This document shows positions 54,259 to 62,515 of a DNA stretch of 64,000 nucleotides, one piece after another (position 1 is the first letter of the stretch; the number at the start of each line of letters is the position of its first letter). The notes below the pieces were generated by a model. It saw only the letters and a list, made by a program, of their open reading frames with translations, was not told where the DNA came from and did not search any database. Both the position numbers and the translations under genes were made by a program. Source of the DNA: Neobacillus terrae (GTDB lineage: Bacteria; Bacillota; Bacilli; Bacillales; Cytobacillaceae); contig NZ_JAAOEO010000006.1 of the NCBI RefSeq assembly GCF_011393025.1, positions 186,001-250,000 of the forward strand, given 5' to 3'.

Positions 54259-54400
54259 AGCTAATTGATTTATTTTCAGATGTATTTAAAACAAAAGTAT
54301 TCCCCTGAGTTGATTCTATAGTTTGAATTAGCCTTAATTTTGCTAGCTCAGGATTGTTCTCCAGGATTTTAGCTGAATTGGCAAGGCACCTTAGAAGAGA
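54257..54400 (-). pseudogene. Gene remnant, possibly SPFH/slipin-like C-terminus
   Basis: The minus strand encodes NSAKILENNPELAKLRLIQT then STQGNTFVLN and a stop at 54257, with nothing intact upstream. The NPELxKLRxLQT pattern resembles the end of SPFH (stomatin/slipin) proteins. A terminator follows. The rest of 54400-54640 shows no gene. Confidence 0.4.
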
Positions 54401-54654
54401 GCTTAAAAAAGCAAGTCATCTCTGATAACCTTGTCTTTAAACGAGAAGTATATTATATGTGTTTCACTAGTAATTAAAGATGTTTTTTAATTTTATTTAC
54501 GACTTCAGCCGCACATAATTGATTGCCTTGGTCACTATTTCGATTGTTTTTAATTTTTAAAACTACTTAACTTTTAGGATGCTTTAAATTTTTAATATCC
54601 TCTTCCTTTAGGTATATTAAGATTGAACACAACTTATGGAAGGGATGATAAAAC

Positions 54655-55662
54655 TTGCCAAAACAAATTAATCTTAAAAAAAGACCAACGGGTACTCCTA
54701 CATATGATAATTTTGAGGTTTTAGAGGTGCCTATTGGAGAGCCTTCTAAAGGAGAGATCCTAATAAAAACGGTTTATATTTCAGTTGATCCTTACCTGCG
54801 TGGCCGGATGAATGAAGGAAAATCTTATATTCCTCCTTTTCAATTGAATGAAGTAATTTCAAGCGGCGTTATAGGCCAGGTTGTCGAATCCCGATCAGAC
54901 CTTTTTAAAAAAGGAGATATGGTACTTGGTTCATTAGGGTGGCAGGAATACTCGGTTGCAAGTGAGAAATCTGTTCGTAAGCTGGACCCTAATCTGGCCC
55001 CTGTTTCTGCCTATTTAAGTGTTTTGGGTATGACTGGTCTTACTGCTTATTTCGGTTTATTGGATATTGGGAAGCCTAAAGAAGGTGAAACGGTTGTTGT
55101 CTCTGGTGCTGCCGGTGCTGTAGGTTCAACTGTTGGGCAAATTGCTAAACTGAAAGGCTGCCGAGTAGTAGGTATTGCTGGTTCTGAAGATAAGATTAAT
55201 TACCTTAAGAATGAGTTAGGGTTTGATGAAGCAATTAATTACAGGACCCAGGATGTAGGAACTGCTCTTCAGGAAGCATGTCCAAATGGTATTGATGTTT
55301 ATTTTGAAAACGTTGGCGGAAAGGTAGCCGATGCTGTTTTCCCTTTATTAAATCATTTTGCAAGAATTCCCGTTTGTGGTGCTATTTCATCATACAATAA
55401 TGAAATCGAAGATGTAGGACCGCGTGTTCAATCCTATCTGATTAAGACAAGTTCACTTATGCAGGGCTTTACCGTTGGAAACTATTCGTCCAGATTTGGA
55501 GAAGGAATTAAGGCGCTTGCGGGCTGGTTAAATGAAGGCAAGCTTAAGTATGAAGAAACCATTACTGAGGGTTTTGACCATACAATAGATGCTTTCCTTG
55601 ATCTTTTTAAAGGAGCTAATCTAGGAAAGTCCCTTGTTAAGATAGCTGAAATAGAAAAATAA
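54655..55662 (+). CDS. NADPH-dependent MDR reductase, YfmJ-like
   Basis: 335 residues from TTG at 54655, which follows AAGGGATGA. Medium-chain reductase without zinc ligands: YISVDPYLRGRMNEG, the coenzyme motif VVSGAAGAVGSTVGQIAKLK, and a C-terminal GKSLVKI. This is the leukotriene B4 dehydrogenase/YfmJ group, which reduces alpha,beta-unsaturated aldehydes and ketones. It probably detoxifies reactive carbonyls. Monocistronic. Confidence 0.9.
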   Translation: MPKQINLKKRPTGTPTYDNFEVLEVPIGEPSKGEILIKTVYISVDPYLRGRMNEGKSYIPPFQLNEVISSGVIGQVVESRSDLFKKGDMVLGSLGWQEYSVASEKSVRKLDPNLAPVSAYLSVLGMTGLTAYFGLLDIGKPKEGETVVVSGAAGAVGSTVGQIAKLKGCRVVGIAGSEDKINYLKNELGFDEAINYRTQDVGTALQEACPNGIDVYFENVGGKVADAVFPLLNHFARIPVCGAISSYNNEIEDVGPRVQSYLIKTSSLMQGFTVGNYSSRFGEGIKALAGWLNEGKLKYEETITEGFDHTIDAFLDLFKGANLGKSLVKIAEIEK

Positions 55663-55680
55663 ATAATAAACTGATAAGAA

Positions 55681-55717
55681 GTGCTGTTTCGGGCTATAGT
55701 CTGGAACGGCATTTTTT
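55681..55717 (+). terminator. Intrinsic terminator
   Basis: TGCTGTTTC pairs with GGAACGGCA using G-U pairs, followed by TTTTTTATT. Confidence 0.65.
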
Positions 55718-55724
55718 ATTTATT

Positions 55725-55965
55725 AGACGCAGTTACGATGATGCTGATGTAAGAGACCTGCGACACTACTCGAAAATTCATTCGCATTTCCTCCGCAGTG
55801 TATATAAGAGGTTACTATTTCAATGTTATGGAGGAAAACATGCTGTCAAGCTCCCACAGAGAGATACGGGCGAGGAGGCTTGTCAGTTCGGCTGCGCAAA
55901 ATGGGGCCACAGGAAGTGGCGACTTTAGCACCTCATCCATTACTTGTCGCTTATGATTTTTTATA
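55725..55965. repeat. Dispersed repeat, family C-like
   Basis: Contains AATTCATTCGCATTTCCTC, GGGCGAGGAGGCTTG and CCACAGGAAGTGGCG, related to but rearranged from the other copies. The gap 55718-56118 has no gene. Confidence 0.5.
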
Positions 55966-56118
55966 AAAATCAATTTAGAAGGTAGTTGAATAAAATACTT
56001 TAAATTTTCCTTCCTGATGATTAACACTTTTTAATGAGATGTTTTTATTGTATTCTTTTATATTCGTTGTATAATACTTAGCATATCTATAGGATTTAAT
56101 GGGTTAGGAAAATGATAT

Positions 56119-56296
56119 ATGAGTTTCTTTAAGAATCTGTTTATAGAGCGTTGTCCTAAATGCAAACAAAGTCTTGGATACTAAACAATCAAATATATTT
56201 AAATCAGTAATCATTAAATCATGTCCAGAAGGGCATTTTCAAAAAGAATTCCATCCAGCTTTGGAAACATACATTGAAAGTAATAAGGTTTCTTAA
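56119..56296 (+). pseudogene. Small zinc-ribbon-like protein with a frameshift
   Basis: ATG at 56119 gives MSFFKNLFIERCPKCKQ and stops shortly after. One base away KVLDTKQSNIFKSVIIKSCP then EGHFQKEFHPALETYIESN continues to 56296. Joined, it is a protein of about 60 residues with CPKC and a second Cys-Pro. It is a recent frameshift or a sequence error. The function of the intact form is unknown. Confidence 0.55.
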
Positions 56297-56325
56297 AAAA
56301 GAGCAGACAGCTGTCTGCTCTTTTT
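56296..56325 (+). terminator. Bidirectional terminator
   Basis: AAAAAGAGCAGACAG and CTGTCTGCTCTTTTT form a near-perfect long stem. Confidence 0.9.
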
Positions 56326-56345
56326 GCTAATTATTATCGGCATCA

Positions 56346-57575
56346 CTAACTTTCGGAAAGTGATCTTAGCCTTCTTAATGAGGGAAATAAATACATCCAT
56401 AATCCGGCAACGGCTAATGTTCCAAGACCTCCAATAAATGCAGCTGGTACAGCACCCATAAATCCGGCAAGCATGCCAGATTCAAATTCACCTAGCTGAT
56501 TGGAAGTCCCAATAAACAAAGAGTTTACTGCATTCACACGGCCGAGCATTTCATTAGGTGTTTGCAGTTGAACAAGGGATGATCGGATTACCACGCTGAT
56601 TACGTCGGAAGCCCCTATTAAAAGCAAAGCCAACATGGAGAGATATATGTTTTTTGAAACTGCAAAGAGCATTGTCGCCAATCCAAAAACAGCCAGTGCT
56701 CCAAATAGTGTTGGTCCAAATGCCTTTTTGAGTGGATAGTACGCCAAAACTACAGACATCAATAAGGCACCCACAGCTGGAGCAGTCCGCATTAAACCCA
56801 ATCCCCAGGCTCCGGTGTGAAGAATGTCCTGTGCAAAAATCGGTAAAAGCGCTGTTGCCCCGCCAAGAAGCACTGCAAATAGATCGAGTGATATAGTTCC
56901 TAAAATTACCTTATGGCGATAGACAAACACCAGTCCTAAAAAAACCGACCGCAATGAAACCGGCTCAGATTTCCGTTCAATTATTACCTTTGGTATTAAA
57001 TATGTGAGTACCCCGGAGATCAGCAGCGCTATTGCTGCTATTATGTAGACAGACTCTGGTTTCAGAGAAAATAGTAATCCGCCGAGTGATGGACCAAGGA
57101 TTTGGGCTGTTTGTCCTGCTGAAGTAATCCAGGAAATTGCTTTTTGAAGTATATCCTTTGGAACAAGCTGCGGCAATAATGCCGAGGCTGCCGGACCTTC
57201 AAAAGCACGGCATGCACCCAGAATTGCAGCTGCCAGCAAAATTAATTCCCTGCTCAACGAGCCATTTATGTTGCCCACCAAAAGAAAAATGGCTATACCG
57301 CCTTCAATAAACTGACACAGGTAAACAATTCGTCTGCGGTCAAAGCGATCGGCGACATGTCCTACGACAAACGTAAGCAGGACCATTGGCAGGAACTGGG
57401 CAAGACCGACAAAACCGAGGCTGAAGGCATCATGGGTTAGATTATACATCTCCCAGCCAATAGCCAAAGAAAGCATTTGAAAAGCAGTAGATGCAAAGAT
57501 TCGCGAGAACCAGTATTTCGCGAAGGAAGGCGATCCAAGAAAAGAACTACTTTTTTGAGGCAAAATACCACTCAC
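56346..57575 (-). CDS. MFS transporter (MFS_3/EntS type)
   Basis: 409 residues from GTG at 57575 (the ribosome site is close, so TTG four codons on is possible). Twelve membrane segments are visible, with GHVADRFDRRRIVYLCQFIE as the MFS loop motif and GACRAFEGPAASALLPQLVP, typical of the group with EntS. Probable exporter of a small compound such as a siderophore or drug. Monocistronic. Confidence 0.88.
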   Translation of the reverse strand: MSGILPQKSSSFLGSPSFAKYWFSRIFASTAFQMLSLAIGWEMYNLTHDAFSLGFVGLAQFLPMVLLTFVVGHVADRFDRRRIVYLCQFIEGGIAIFLLVGNINGSLSRELILLAAAILGACRAFEGPAASALLPQLVPKDILQKAISWITSAGQTAQILGPSLGGLLFSLKPESVYIIAAIALLISGVLTYLIPKVIIERKSEPVSLRSVFLGLVFVYRHKVILGTISLDLFAVLLGGATALLPIFAQDILHTGAWGLGLMRTAPAVGALLMSVVLAYYPLKKAFGPTLFGALAVFGLATMLFAVSKNIYLSMLALLLIGASDVISVVIRSSLVQLQTPNEMLGRVNAVNSLFIGTSNQLGEFESGMLAGFMGAVPAAFIGGLGTLAVAGLWMYLFPSLRRLRSLSES

Positions 57576-57669
57576 GCTCCTGTTTTTAAAAAATTTCCAT
57601 ATTGGGTTTACATCGTTATATTATACTATTAATATTTAGGAACTCTAAAGATAAATTTTCAAAAAAAAG

Positions 57670-57698
57670 AAAAATCCTTGTGCTTAACAAGGATTTTT
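57670..57698 (-). terminator. Terminator of the small membrane gene
   Basis: AAAAATCCTTG and CAAGGATTTTT pair around a 7-nt loop with a T-rich tail on the minus strand. Confidence 0.9.
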
Positions 57699-57705
57699 GA
57701 AAGAC

Positions 57706-57984
57706 CTATAGATTCATTGTAAAGACCCATCCATAACAGGCTGCTACAAGCAAAAGGGCAAAACCTGCGATTAAAAGCAGCCCTATTCCTGTATACCTCC
57801 TTCCTTTTGCGAAGAAGTAGATTATAGCTCCAATATGAATTAAAGGAGCTATTATCAAGAGCCAAAGCGATGTGAATGATAAAACCACGGGTACTGTAAG
57901 GATATATATTAATATACCCATTGCTATGCCAGCACCAATGTTACCTTCATTTTTTTTATCAGGATTATTACTTTGACTGCTCAT
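57706..57984 (-). CDS. Hypothetical small membrane protein
   Basis: 92 residues; ATG at 57984 follows GGGGGA. A charged N-terminus (SSQSNNPDKKNEG) precedes three membrane segments. No family recognised. It lies 20 nt downstream of the radical SAM gene on the same strand, so it is probably the third gene of the Lgt-like/radical SAM operon and might take part in the same membrane process. Confidence 0.7.
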   Translation of the reverse strand: MSSQSNNPDKKNEGNIGAGIAMGILIYILTVPVVLSFTSLWLLIIAPLIHIGAIIYFFAKGRRYTGIGLLLIAGFALLLVAACYGWVFTMNL

Positions 57985-58004
57985 AAGAATCCCCCTTTCC
58001 AGCT

Positions 58005-59414
58005 TTACCTCTGAAGAACAACCTCTTCTCTTATCTTCTTCAACTCTTCTTCTTTTTCATCCCGATAAAATAAATTATAAGTATCAAAAGGTATGATTCT
58101 TCCATCTGGATGGGCAATATGGACACAAGACTTTTTGACGGAACGGACATCAAAGTTAAGGGCATCCTGAAATTGCATAATAATCACCCTAAACACATTG
58201 TCGTAACCAATTTTTCCTGGCAAAGTAATTTTCGGCAGACAGCACAATAAATCCTTCAGTGTCATGGCGGACGATTGGGGAGAGTGATTAAGTGAAAACA
58301 GCTTAAAAATCATGTTGCGGATATTTTCGTCATGTTCAAACACAATCGTGTTCCTCTCTCCTTCCAACAGAATGTTTTTATCGATCATCCCTGTTAATGG
58401 AGTAACCTTGCCATTCTGTTTGAATGCATATCCCATAGCTAGTGAATCCGGGTGGCAAGGTACCGGAACCATATCTTTTTCTCCGAACACTCCAGACGAC
58501 TGGTCGATAATCATCTGCCGGACCTCGCTTAATGTAAGCCGGTCAGTTTCGGGATTGAATTCCTCAAGACGTCCGGCACTCTGAATTGGCTGGAAGGTAA
58601 CTCCCCTTACGCATTTTTGCTGAAGCCCATACTGAATGATCCTTCCTACCTCACTGTCATTGAGCCCCTTCTTTAGGGTAACTACAAGTGTAGTAGATAT
58701 ATTAAATTCGTTTAAATGGTCAATCGCTTTTTTCCTAATATCCCTTAAATCGACTCCGCGGAGCTCTTCCAGTGTTTCCTTTTCAAAGCTGTCGAACTGG
58801 AGGTAAATTTCAAATCCCGGTTTATAGGACGCTAGTTTTTTGGCAAACTCTTTGTCATTAGCAATTCTCAGCCCATTTGTATTCACCATAATATGCTTTG
58901 TTGGAGTAGCTTTCACCATATCAAGTATTTCAAAAAATTTCGGGTGAATCGTTGGTTCTCCTCCACTAATCTGGATTATATCCGGCTCTTTTTCGTTTTC
59001 GACGATACTGTTTAACATAAATTGAATATGTTCCAGAGAGCGAAAGGTACCTTTGTTTGGAGATGATTCAGCATAGCAAATAGGGCATTTAAGGTTACAT
59101 CGCTCTGTTATTTCGAGAAGACTAAGGCAGCTGTGCTGCTCATGGTCGGGACATAAACCGCAGTCATATGGACAGCCGTATTTAATCGGTGTATTCCAGC
59201 GATAGGGCATTTCGGATGGCTTAATGAAATTCCTGCAGAGCTTGTAATACTCAATATCCGTTGAAATTAAAACTTTTTCTCTTCCATGCTGCATGCAGGT
59301 TTTAACCATATAAACATTTTCATTTTCAAAAATAATTTTAGCTTCCACTTTCCTTAAACACTTAGAACAAATGCTAATTGTTAAGTCATAATAGGTATAT
59401 GGCCTATTCGGCAT
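58005..59414 (-). CDS. Radical SAM enzyme, Tes/COG1964-like
   Basis: 469 residues. An N-terminal cysteine-rich region (CSKC, CMQH, then GCPYDCGLCPDHEQHSC at 80-96) leads into the radical SAM motif CNLKCPIC (Cys 106, 110, 113). It continues with the SAM-binding ISGGEPTIHP and a C-terminal region with LLCCLP and further Cys. This order of cysteine motifs is that of the MJ0619/COG1964 family, whose archaeal members include tetraether synthase Tes, which joins lipid tails. It overlaps the Lgt-like gene by 11 nt. In a bacterium the substrate is open; membrane lipid tails are an inference. Confidence 0.82.
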   Translation of the reverse strand: MPNRPYTYYDLTISICSKCLRKVEAKIIFENENVYMVKTCMQHGREKVLISTDIEYYKLCRNFIKPSEMPYRWNTPIKYGCPYDCGLCPDHEQHSCLSLLEITERCNLKCPICYAESSPNKGTFRSLEHIQFMLNSIVENEKEPDIIQISGGEPTIHPKFFEILDMVKATPTKHIMVNTNGLRIANDKEFAKKLASYKPGFEIYLQFDSFEKETLEELRGVDLRDIRKKAIDHLNEFNISTTLVVTLKKGLNDSEVGRIIQYGLQQKCVRGVTFQPIQSAGRLEEFNPETDRLTLSEVRQMIIDQSSGVFGEKDMVPVPCHPDSLAMGYAFKQNGKVTPLTGMIDKNILLEGERNTIVFEHDENIRNMIFKLFSLNHSPQSSAMTLKDLLCCLPKITLPGKIGYDNVFRVIIMQFQDALNFDVRSVKKSCVHIAHPDGRIIPFDTYNLFYRDEKEEELKKIREEVVLQR

Positions 59415-60177
59415 TCCTAATCTCCCCTTTTATAAATATATCTTCGTTATCAATTTGACTGTGCTTTTTCCATATAAGGAAAAAGTAATAAAGAATACCG
59501 GCAATGCTCGCAACCTGGATATTATTTAAGTGAAGATAGGGATGCGGCGTGGGTTTTATAAAATCAATCAGCAGCCGGAATGTCAGATAACCAATCATAA
59601 ATAGCTGAAAGAGATAACCTTCCCAACGAACTTTATTTCGTTTTTTTATAGAAAGAAGAAAGATTATAAAAATGAATAGAAATCCAATTTCATAAAGTTG
59701 AGTGGGATGCCTATATACCCCGTCGCCAAAATTAATTCCTGTTATCCAGTTTGTTACTGTTCCATATGTATGGTCATCAAGTCCGGTTAAAAAGCAGCCA
59801 ATCCTTCCAATCATCATTCCAACAGCAATCGGCAGTACAAAATCATCACCAGTGGAGCGGCTCCAGCCAATAATCTTTTTGGCCGTTTCAACCCCAATCA
59901 ATCCTCCCAGCAAGCCACCTACGATGGTTTTGCCTTTCATCAGGTATAATATGTTATTCCAATTTTGCAGGGTTTTTACAGGGTCCTCCAGCCAGTATAC
60001 AAATTTTGAACCAAAAGCTGCTCCAAAAATTGCCCCTACCACTACCCACATCGCTTTGTCTTTAGGAATCCTTTCCTGATTTCTTGTATATAGGTACACC
60101 CTAAAACCAATAAAGTATGAAAGGGACTCAAGCAGAAAATGAGGATGTATTTCAAAGATATAAACAGGAAAATTCAT
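59404..60177 (-). CDS. Divergent Lgt-like membrane transferase
   Basis: 257 residues, about seven membrane segments. Prolipoprotein diacylglyceryl transferase features are visible but altered: GKTIVGGLLGGLIGVE replaces the usual HGGxxG, so the motif's His is Val. GRIGCFLTG replaces GRxGNFxN, keeping Arg but swapping Asn for Cys. RHPTQLYE is conserved. A standard lgt is expected elsewhere, so this is a subfamily with a different job. It is coupled to the radical SAM gene by overlap, suggesting both act on the same glycerolipid or lipid-modified substrate. Confidence 0.82.
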   Translation of the reverse strand: MNFPVYIFEIHPHFLLESLSYFIGFRVYLYTRNQERIPKDKAMWVVVGAIFGAAFGSKFVYWLEDPVKTLQNWNNILYLMKGKTIVGGLLGGLIGVETAKKIIGWSRSTGDDFVLPIAVGMMIGRIGCFLTGLDDHTYGTVTNWITGINFGDGVYRHPTQLYEIGFLFIFIIFLLSIKKRNKVRWEGYLFQLFMIGYLTFRLLIDFIKPTPHPYLHLNNIQVASIAGILYYFFLIWKKHSQIDNEDIFIKGEIRNAE

Positions 60178-60274
60178 GTCATTCTCCTTTTTTTAATATT
60201 TAGATAATTAATTCTAACACGGCCTTATTGGAAAATGGTACCTTTTTTAAAGGCACCAGTTTTTAGAGGAAAGA

Positions 60275-60301
60275 ACACTTTTCTCTAATTATCATAAATT
60301 A
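60275..60301 (+). promoter_or_regulatory. Sigma-K-type promoter
   Basis: AC at 60275-60276, exactly 16 nt, then CATAAATTA at 60293-60301, which fits the sigma-K consensus AC-N16-CATANNNTA. It lies 37 bp before the gerP-like cluster. In B. subtilis the gerP operon is made late in the mother cell under sigma-K, so function and site agree. Confidence 0.65.
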
Positions 60302-60337
60302 ATGTATTGATAGCATGTTTGAAAAGGGCTGGAAATC

Positions 60338-60808
60338 TTGAAAAATAAACCCATAATTAGCCAGGTCAATTTAAATCAAGTTTCAGTAAACACAATTGAT
60401 ACTTCCTCTGGTATTTTTATCGGAACGAATTTTGCCCATAATTGGTCATCCCATAGGAAAAATAATTACGGCTTTGGAACGGCCAGTAATTCTATCGTTT
60501 CTCAAAACTCCAGTTATGTTGTTGATAATGATTTTGTTGATACTCCGATTGATAACTGTCCTGAAATTATTATCGAACGGGTAAATGACAACCATGGAAA
60601 TGAGATTAATGTTACGGAGATTAATATAAATGTTTTAGATTCAGGTGCAGCAGTTTCTGTCGGTGAAAATGATCTTAACGGCTGGAGCGCCCACAGTAAA
60701 CGAAACGCTGGGCAAGGAAGGTTTGCTGGTGCCATTCAAAATACACAGAACTCATCTGTTATTTTAGATAACGATATCATTGACACCCCTATAAATGAGC
60801 ACGGCTAG
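60338..60808 (+). CDS. GerPA/GerPF-like spore protein, two fused domains
   Basis: 156 residues from TTG at 60338. Two copies of the GerPA/F-type domain lie in tandem: residues about 7-70 (SGIFIGTNFAHNWSSHRKNN to FVDTPID) and about 86-153 (AAVSVGENDLNGWSAHSKRN to IIDTPIN). GerP proteins are small coat-associated proteins that let germinants pass through the coat. Family members normally carry one domain, so this is an internal duplication. It is the first gene behind the sigma-K-type promoter. Confidence 0.72.
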   Translation: MKNKPIISQVNLNQVSVNTIDTSSGIFIGTNFAHNWSSHRKNNYGFGTASNSIVSQNSSYVVDNDFVDTPIDNCPEIIIERVNDNHGNEINVTEININVLDSGAAVSVGENDLNGWSAHSKRNAGQGRFAGAIQNTQNSSVILDNDIIDTPINEHG

Positions 60809-60825
60809 AAAGGAGCTGAAGGAAG

Positions 60826-61071
60826 TTGCCAATTGCATTTACACTTGGGGCTATAAATGTAAATTCTGTTAATACTAACGCCGCCATCTCTGTCGGAGAA
60901 AACCAGCTTCCAGGCTGGGCTGCTCACCGGAAAGTCAATAATGGTATTGGCTTTTTTGCAGGCAATGTTTTAAATGTGGGTAATGGGGCACTGGTAAATG
61001 ATACAGATGTTTTAGACGGCCTTATTAACAGTCAGAACCCATCACCGAGTATTCAAACACAGGCTCTTTAA
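60826..61071 (+). CDS. GerPA/GerPF-like spore protein
   Basis: 81 residues from TTG at 60826, with AAAGGAG and AAGGA upstream. One domain with the same pattern as the gene before: INVNSVNTNAAISVGENQLP, GWAAHRKVNNGIGFFAG, VLDGLIN. It is closest to the second domain of the upstream protein, suggesting both come from one duplication. 17 nt separate the genes. Coat-associated germinant-permeability role by family. Confidence 0.72.
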   Translation: MPIAFTLGAINVNSVNTNAAISVGENQLPGWAAHRKVNNGIGFFAGNVLNVGNGALVNDTDVLDGLINSQNPSPSIQTQAL

Positions 61072-61185
61072 TTTAAGCCATGCCGGTTTAAAATTTAAGA
61101 GTCTTTTATATACCCTTTTGGCATGTCTCCCTCAAAAAGCACATAGAGTGAAATAAGGGAAAATATAATTTTTGGAGGGATTTGA

Positions 61186-61557
61186 GTGGTAAAGCCTCAT
61201 CTACACCCTCACATAAAAAGGGTTCTGGGACCAGGACTTTCCGGAATTCTTTACGAGATTGCACCTTTTGTCGAGCCCAGGCTGGATGTATTTAAAACAG
61301 AAAATCATTTTTATGTAACTCTGGACCTAGCTGGAGCAGATCGGAAAGATTTTTCGTTAAGATTGGAGAAAACTACACTAATTGTAGAAGGAGTAATTCA
61401 TAATTCCTTCTCACCTGACATTATGCAAAGTATAGTAAGTGAACGTTTTTATGGTCCTTTTAAAAGAGAAATTCCCCTTACACATGAGTACAGACTGGAC
61501 AAGCTGACAGCTGAATTTGCAAAAGGAATACTAATTGTCTCTATTCCGAAAGATTAA
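61186..61557 (+). CDS. Hsp20-type small heat shock protein, spore cluster
   Basis: 123 residues from GTG at 61186, after GGAGGGA. Alpha-crystallin domain: FKTENHFYVTLDLAGADRKD, LIVEGV, and the C-terminal strand AKGILIVSIPKD. There is no I-x-I tail, which binds clients and builds large oligomers, so a small assembly is likely. Spore coats of Bacillus contain Hsp20 relatives (CotM, CotP). Its place among gerP-like genes suggests a role in coat assembly. Confidence 0.82.
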   Translation: MVKPHLHPHIKRVLGPGLSGILYEIAPFVEPRLDVFKTENHFYVTLDLAGADRKDFSLRLEKTTLIVEGVIHNSFSPDIMQSIVSERFYGPFKREIPLTHEYRLDKLTAEFAKGILIVSIPKD

Positions 61558-61572
61558 AAAAGGAGAAGGAAA

Positions 61573-61758
61573 ATGACTTCGATTAAGTATATGTCAATTA
61601 ATATTCTCAGTCTGAGGGAATCATCAGGTTTTTTTGTGGGAACGAATGTTCAAAAAGGCAGGAAGAGCGATTCAGTAATAAACGAAGGATTTGGAAGAAT
61701 TACTGGAAGCAAAAATAATATAAGCAAAAACTCAGCAAGCTTAGAGAAAAAAAGGTAA
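61573..61758 (+). CDS. GerPA/GerPF-like spore protein, short
   Basis: 61 residues; ATG at 61573 follows AAAGGAGAAGG. INILSLRESSGFFVGTNVQK and NEGFGRITGSKNNI are the GerPA/F strand pattern; the C-terminus is cut short and basic. It lies 15 nt after the Hsp20 gene. Function as for its neighbours, by family. Confidence 0.68.
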   Translation: MTSIKYMSINILSLRESSGFFVGTNVQKGRKSDSVINEGFGRITGSKNNISKNSASLEKKR

Positions 61759-61773
61759 AAAGGATTGAACCTT

Positions 61774-62103
61774 ATGGATCAGGAAGATTTAGTAATAAAA
61801 ATCGAGGAAATTTATCGGAAAATCAGTATGCTCGAAAAAACGTTACAGGAGAAACAATCCCCTCCAATTATTGTAAACGTGGATATAAAGGACCTTCACC
61901 TTAATGAAGTAAATCTTGAAGAGCTGGCTTTTCATCTGGATAAACTAGATATAAACGAATTAAGCGGTATGTTAAACCTCGGTAATACCTTCTCCCCTGT
62001 GGTTCATCCAAAAAAGAAGACAGCAAAGCAAGAAAAAACCGATAAAAGAAATGATATTCAAGTAAAGATAAATGAAAAGCAAGTAGCTTATACAATTGAT
62101 TAA
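61774..62103 (+). CDS. GerPC-like spore protein
   Basis: 109 residues from the ATG at 61774, which has AAAGGA at good spacing; TTG at 61765 would abut the ribosome site. An N-terminal coiled coil (DLVIKIEEIYRKISMLEKTL) is followed by FHLDKLDINELSGMLNLGNT, similar to the YKFDQL...LEGTLNIG segment of GerPC, and a basic tail. It is consistent with a gerP-type set, although no gerPB, gerPD or gerPE is recognised here. Confidence 0.65.
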   Translation: MDQEDLVIKIEEIYRKISMLEKTLQEKQSPPIIVNVDIKDLHLNEVNLEELAFHLDKLDINELSGMLNLGNTFSPVVHPKKKTAKQEKTDKRNDIQVKINEKQVAYTID

Positions 62104-62118
62104 GGAAAGGGTGTTTGT

Positions 62119-62445
62119 GTGAAAAAGTTCTCCCCCTCCTTTTTTATTGGTACCATTTCCATCGGAACTGTCGAAGGTGCCTCCTGTGTAAACCTGGGGA
62201 ATAATCTTCCGACCGGATTTGTAAGCAACAAAAAGCATAGCCAGGGGTTCGGTTCAATAGCTGGTGATCACAATGATATAGATGGAATTATGGCCTCCTT
62301 AGAGGAAAAAGATATAAACGATTCTTTTAGTTATGGATTAGAGGAAAACGAACCTTTAAATAAATTTGCTACCCAAATGCTTGAAGCTGATCTTGAAATT
62401 GAGGAAGTAGATACAGGAGAAGAGCATTCTTCACAGGAACTATAG
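62119..62445 (+). CDS. GerPA/GerPF-like spore protein with acidic tail
   Basis: 108 residues from GTG at 62119, after AAAGGGTG. The domain (FFIGTISIGTVEGASCVNLG, NKKHSQGFGSIAGDHNDIDG) is followed by an acidic extension of about 45 residues (ADLEIEEVDTGEEHSSQEL) not usual in GerP proteins. It is the last gene of the cluster. Confidence 0.68.
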   Translation: MKKFSPSFFIGTISIGTVEGASCVNLGNNLPTGFVSNKKHSQGFGSIAGDHNDIDGIMASLEEKDINDSFSYGLEENEPLNKFATQMLEADLEIEEVDTGEEHSSQEL

Positions 62446-62515
62446 TATGGGTCTTCTTTTTTCTAATGGAACTTTTTAACAACTTTTGCGTCTATTAGAA
62501 AAAGGCGGTGAAATT

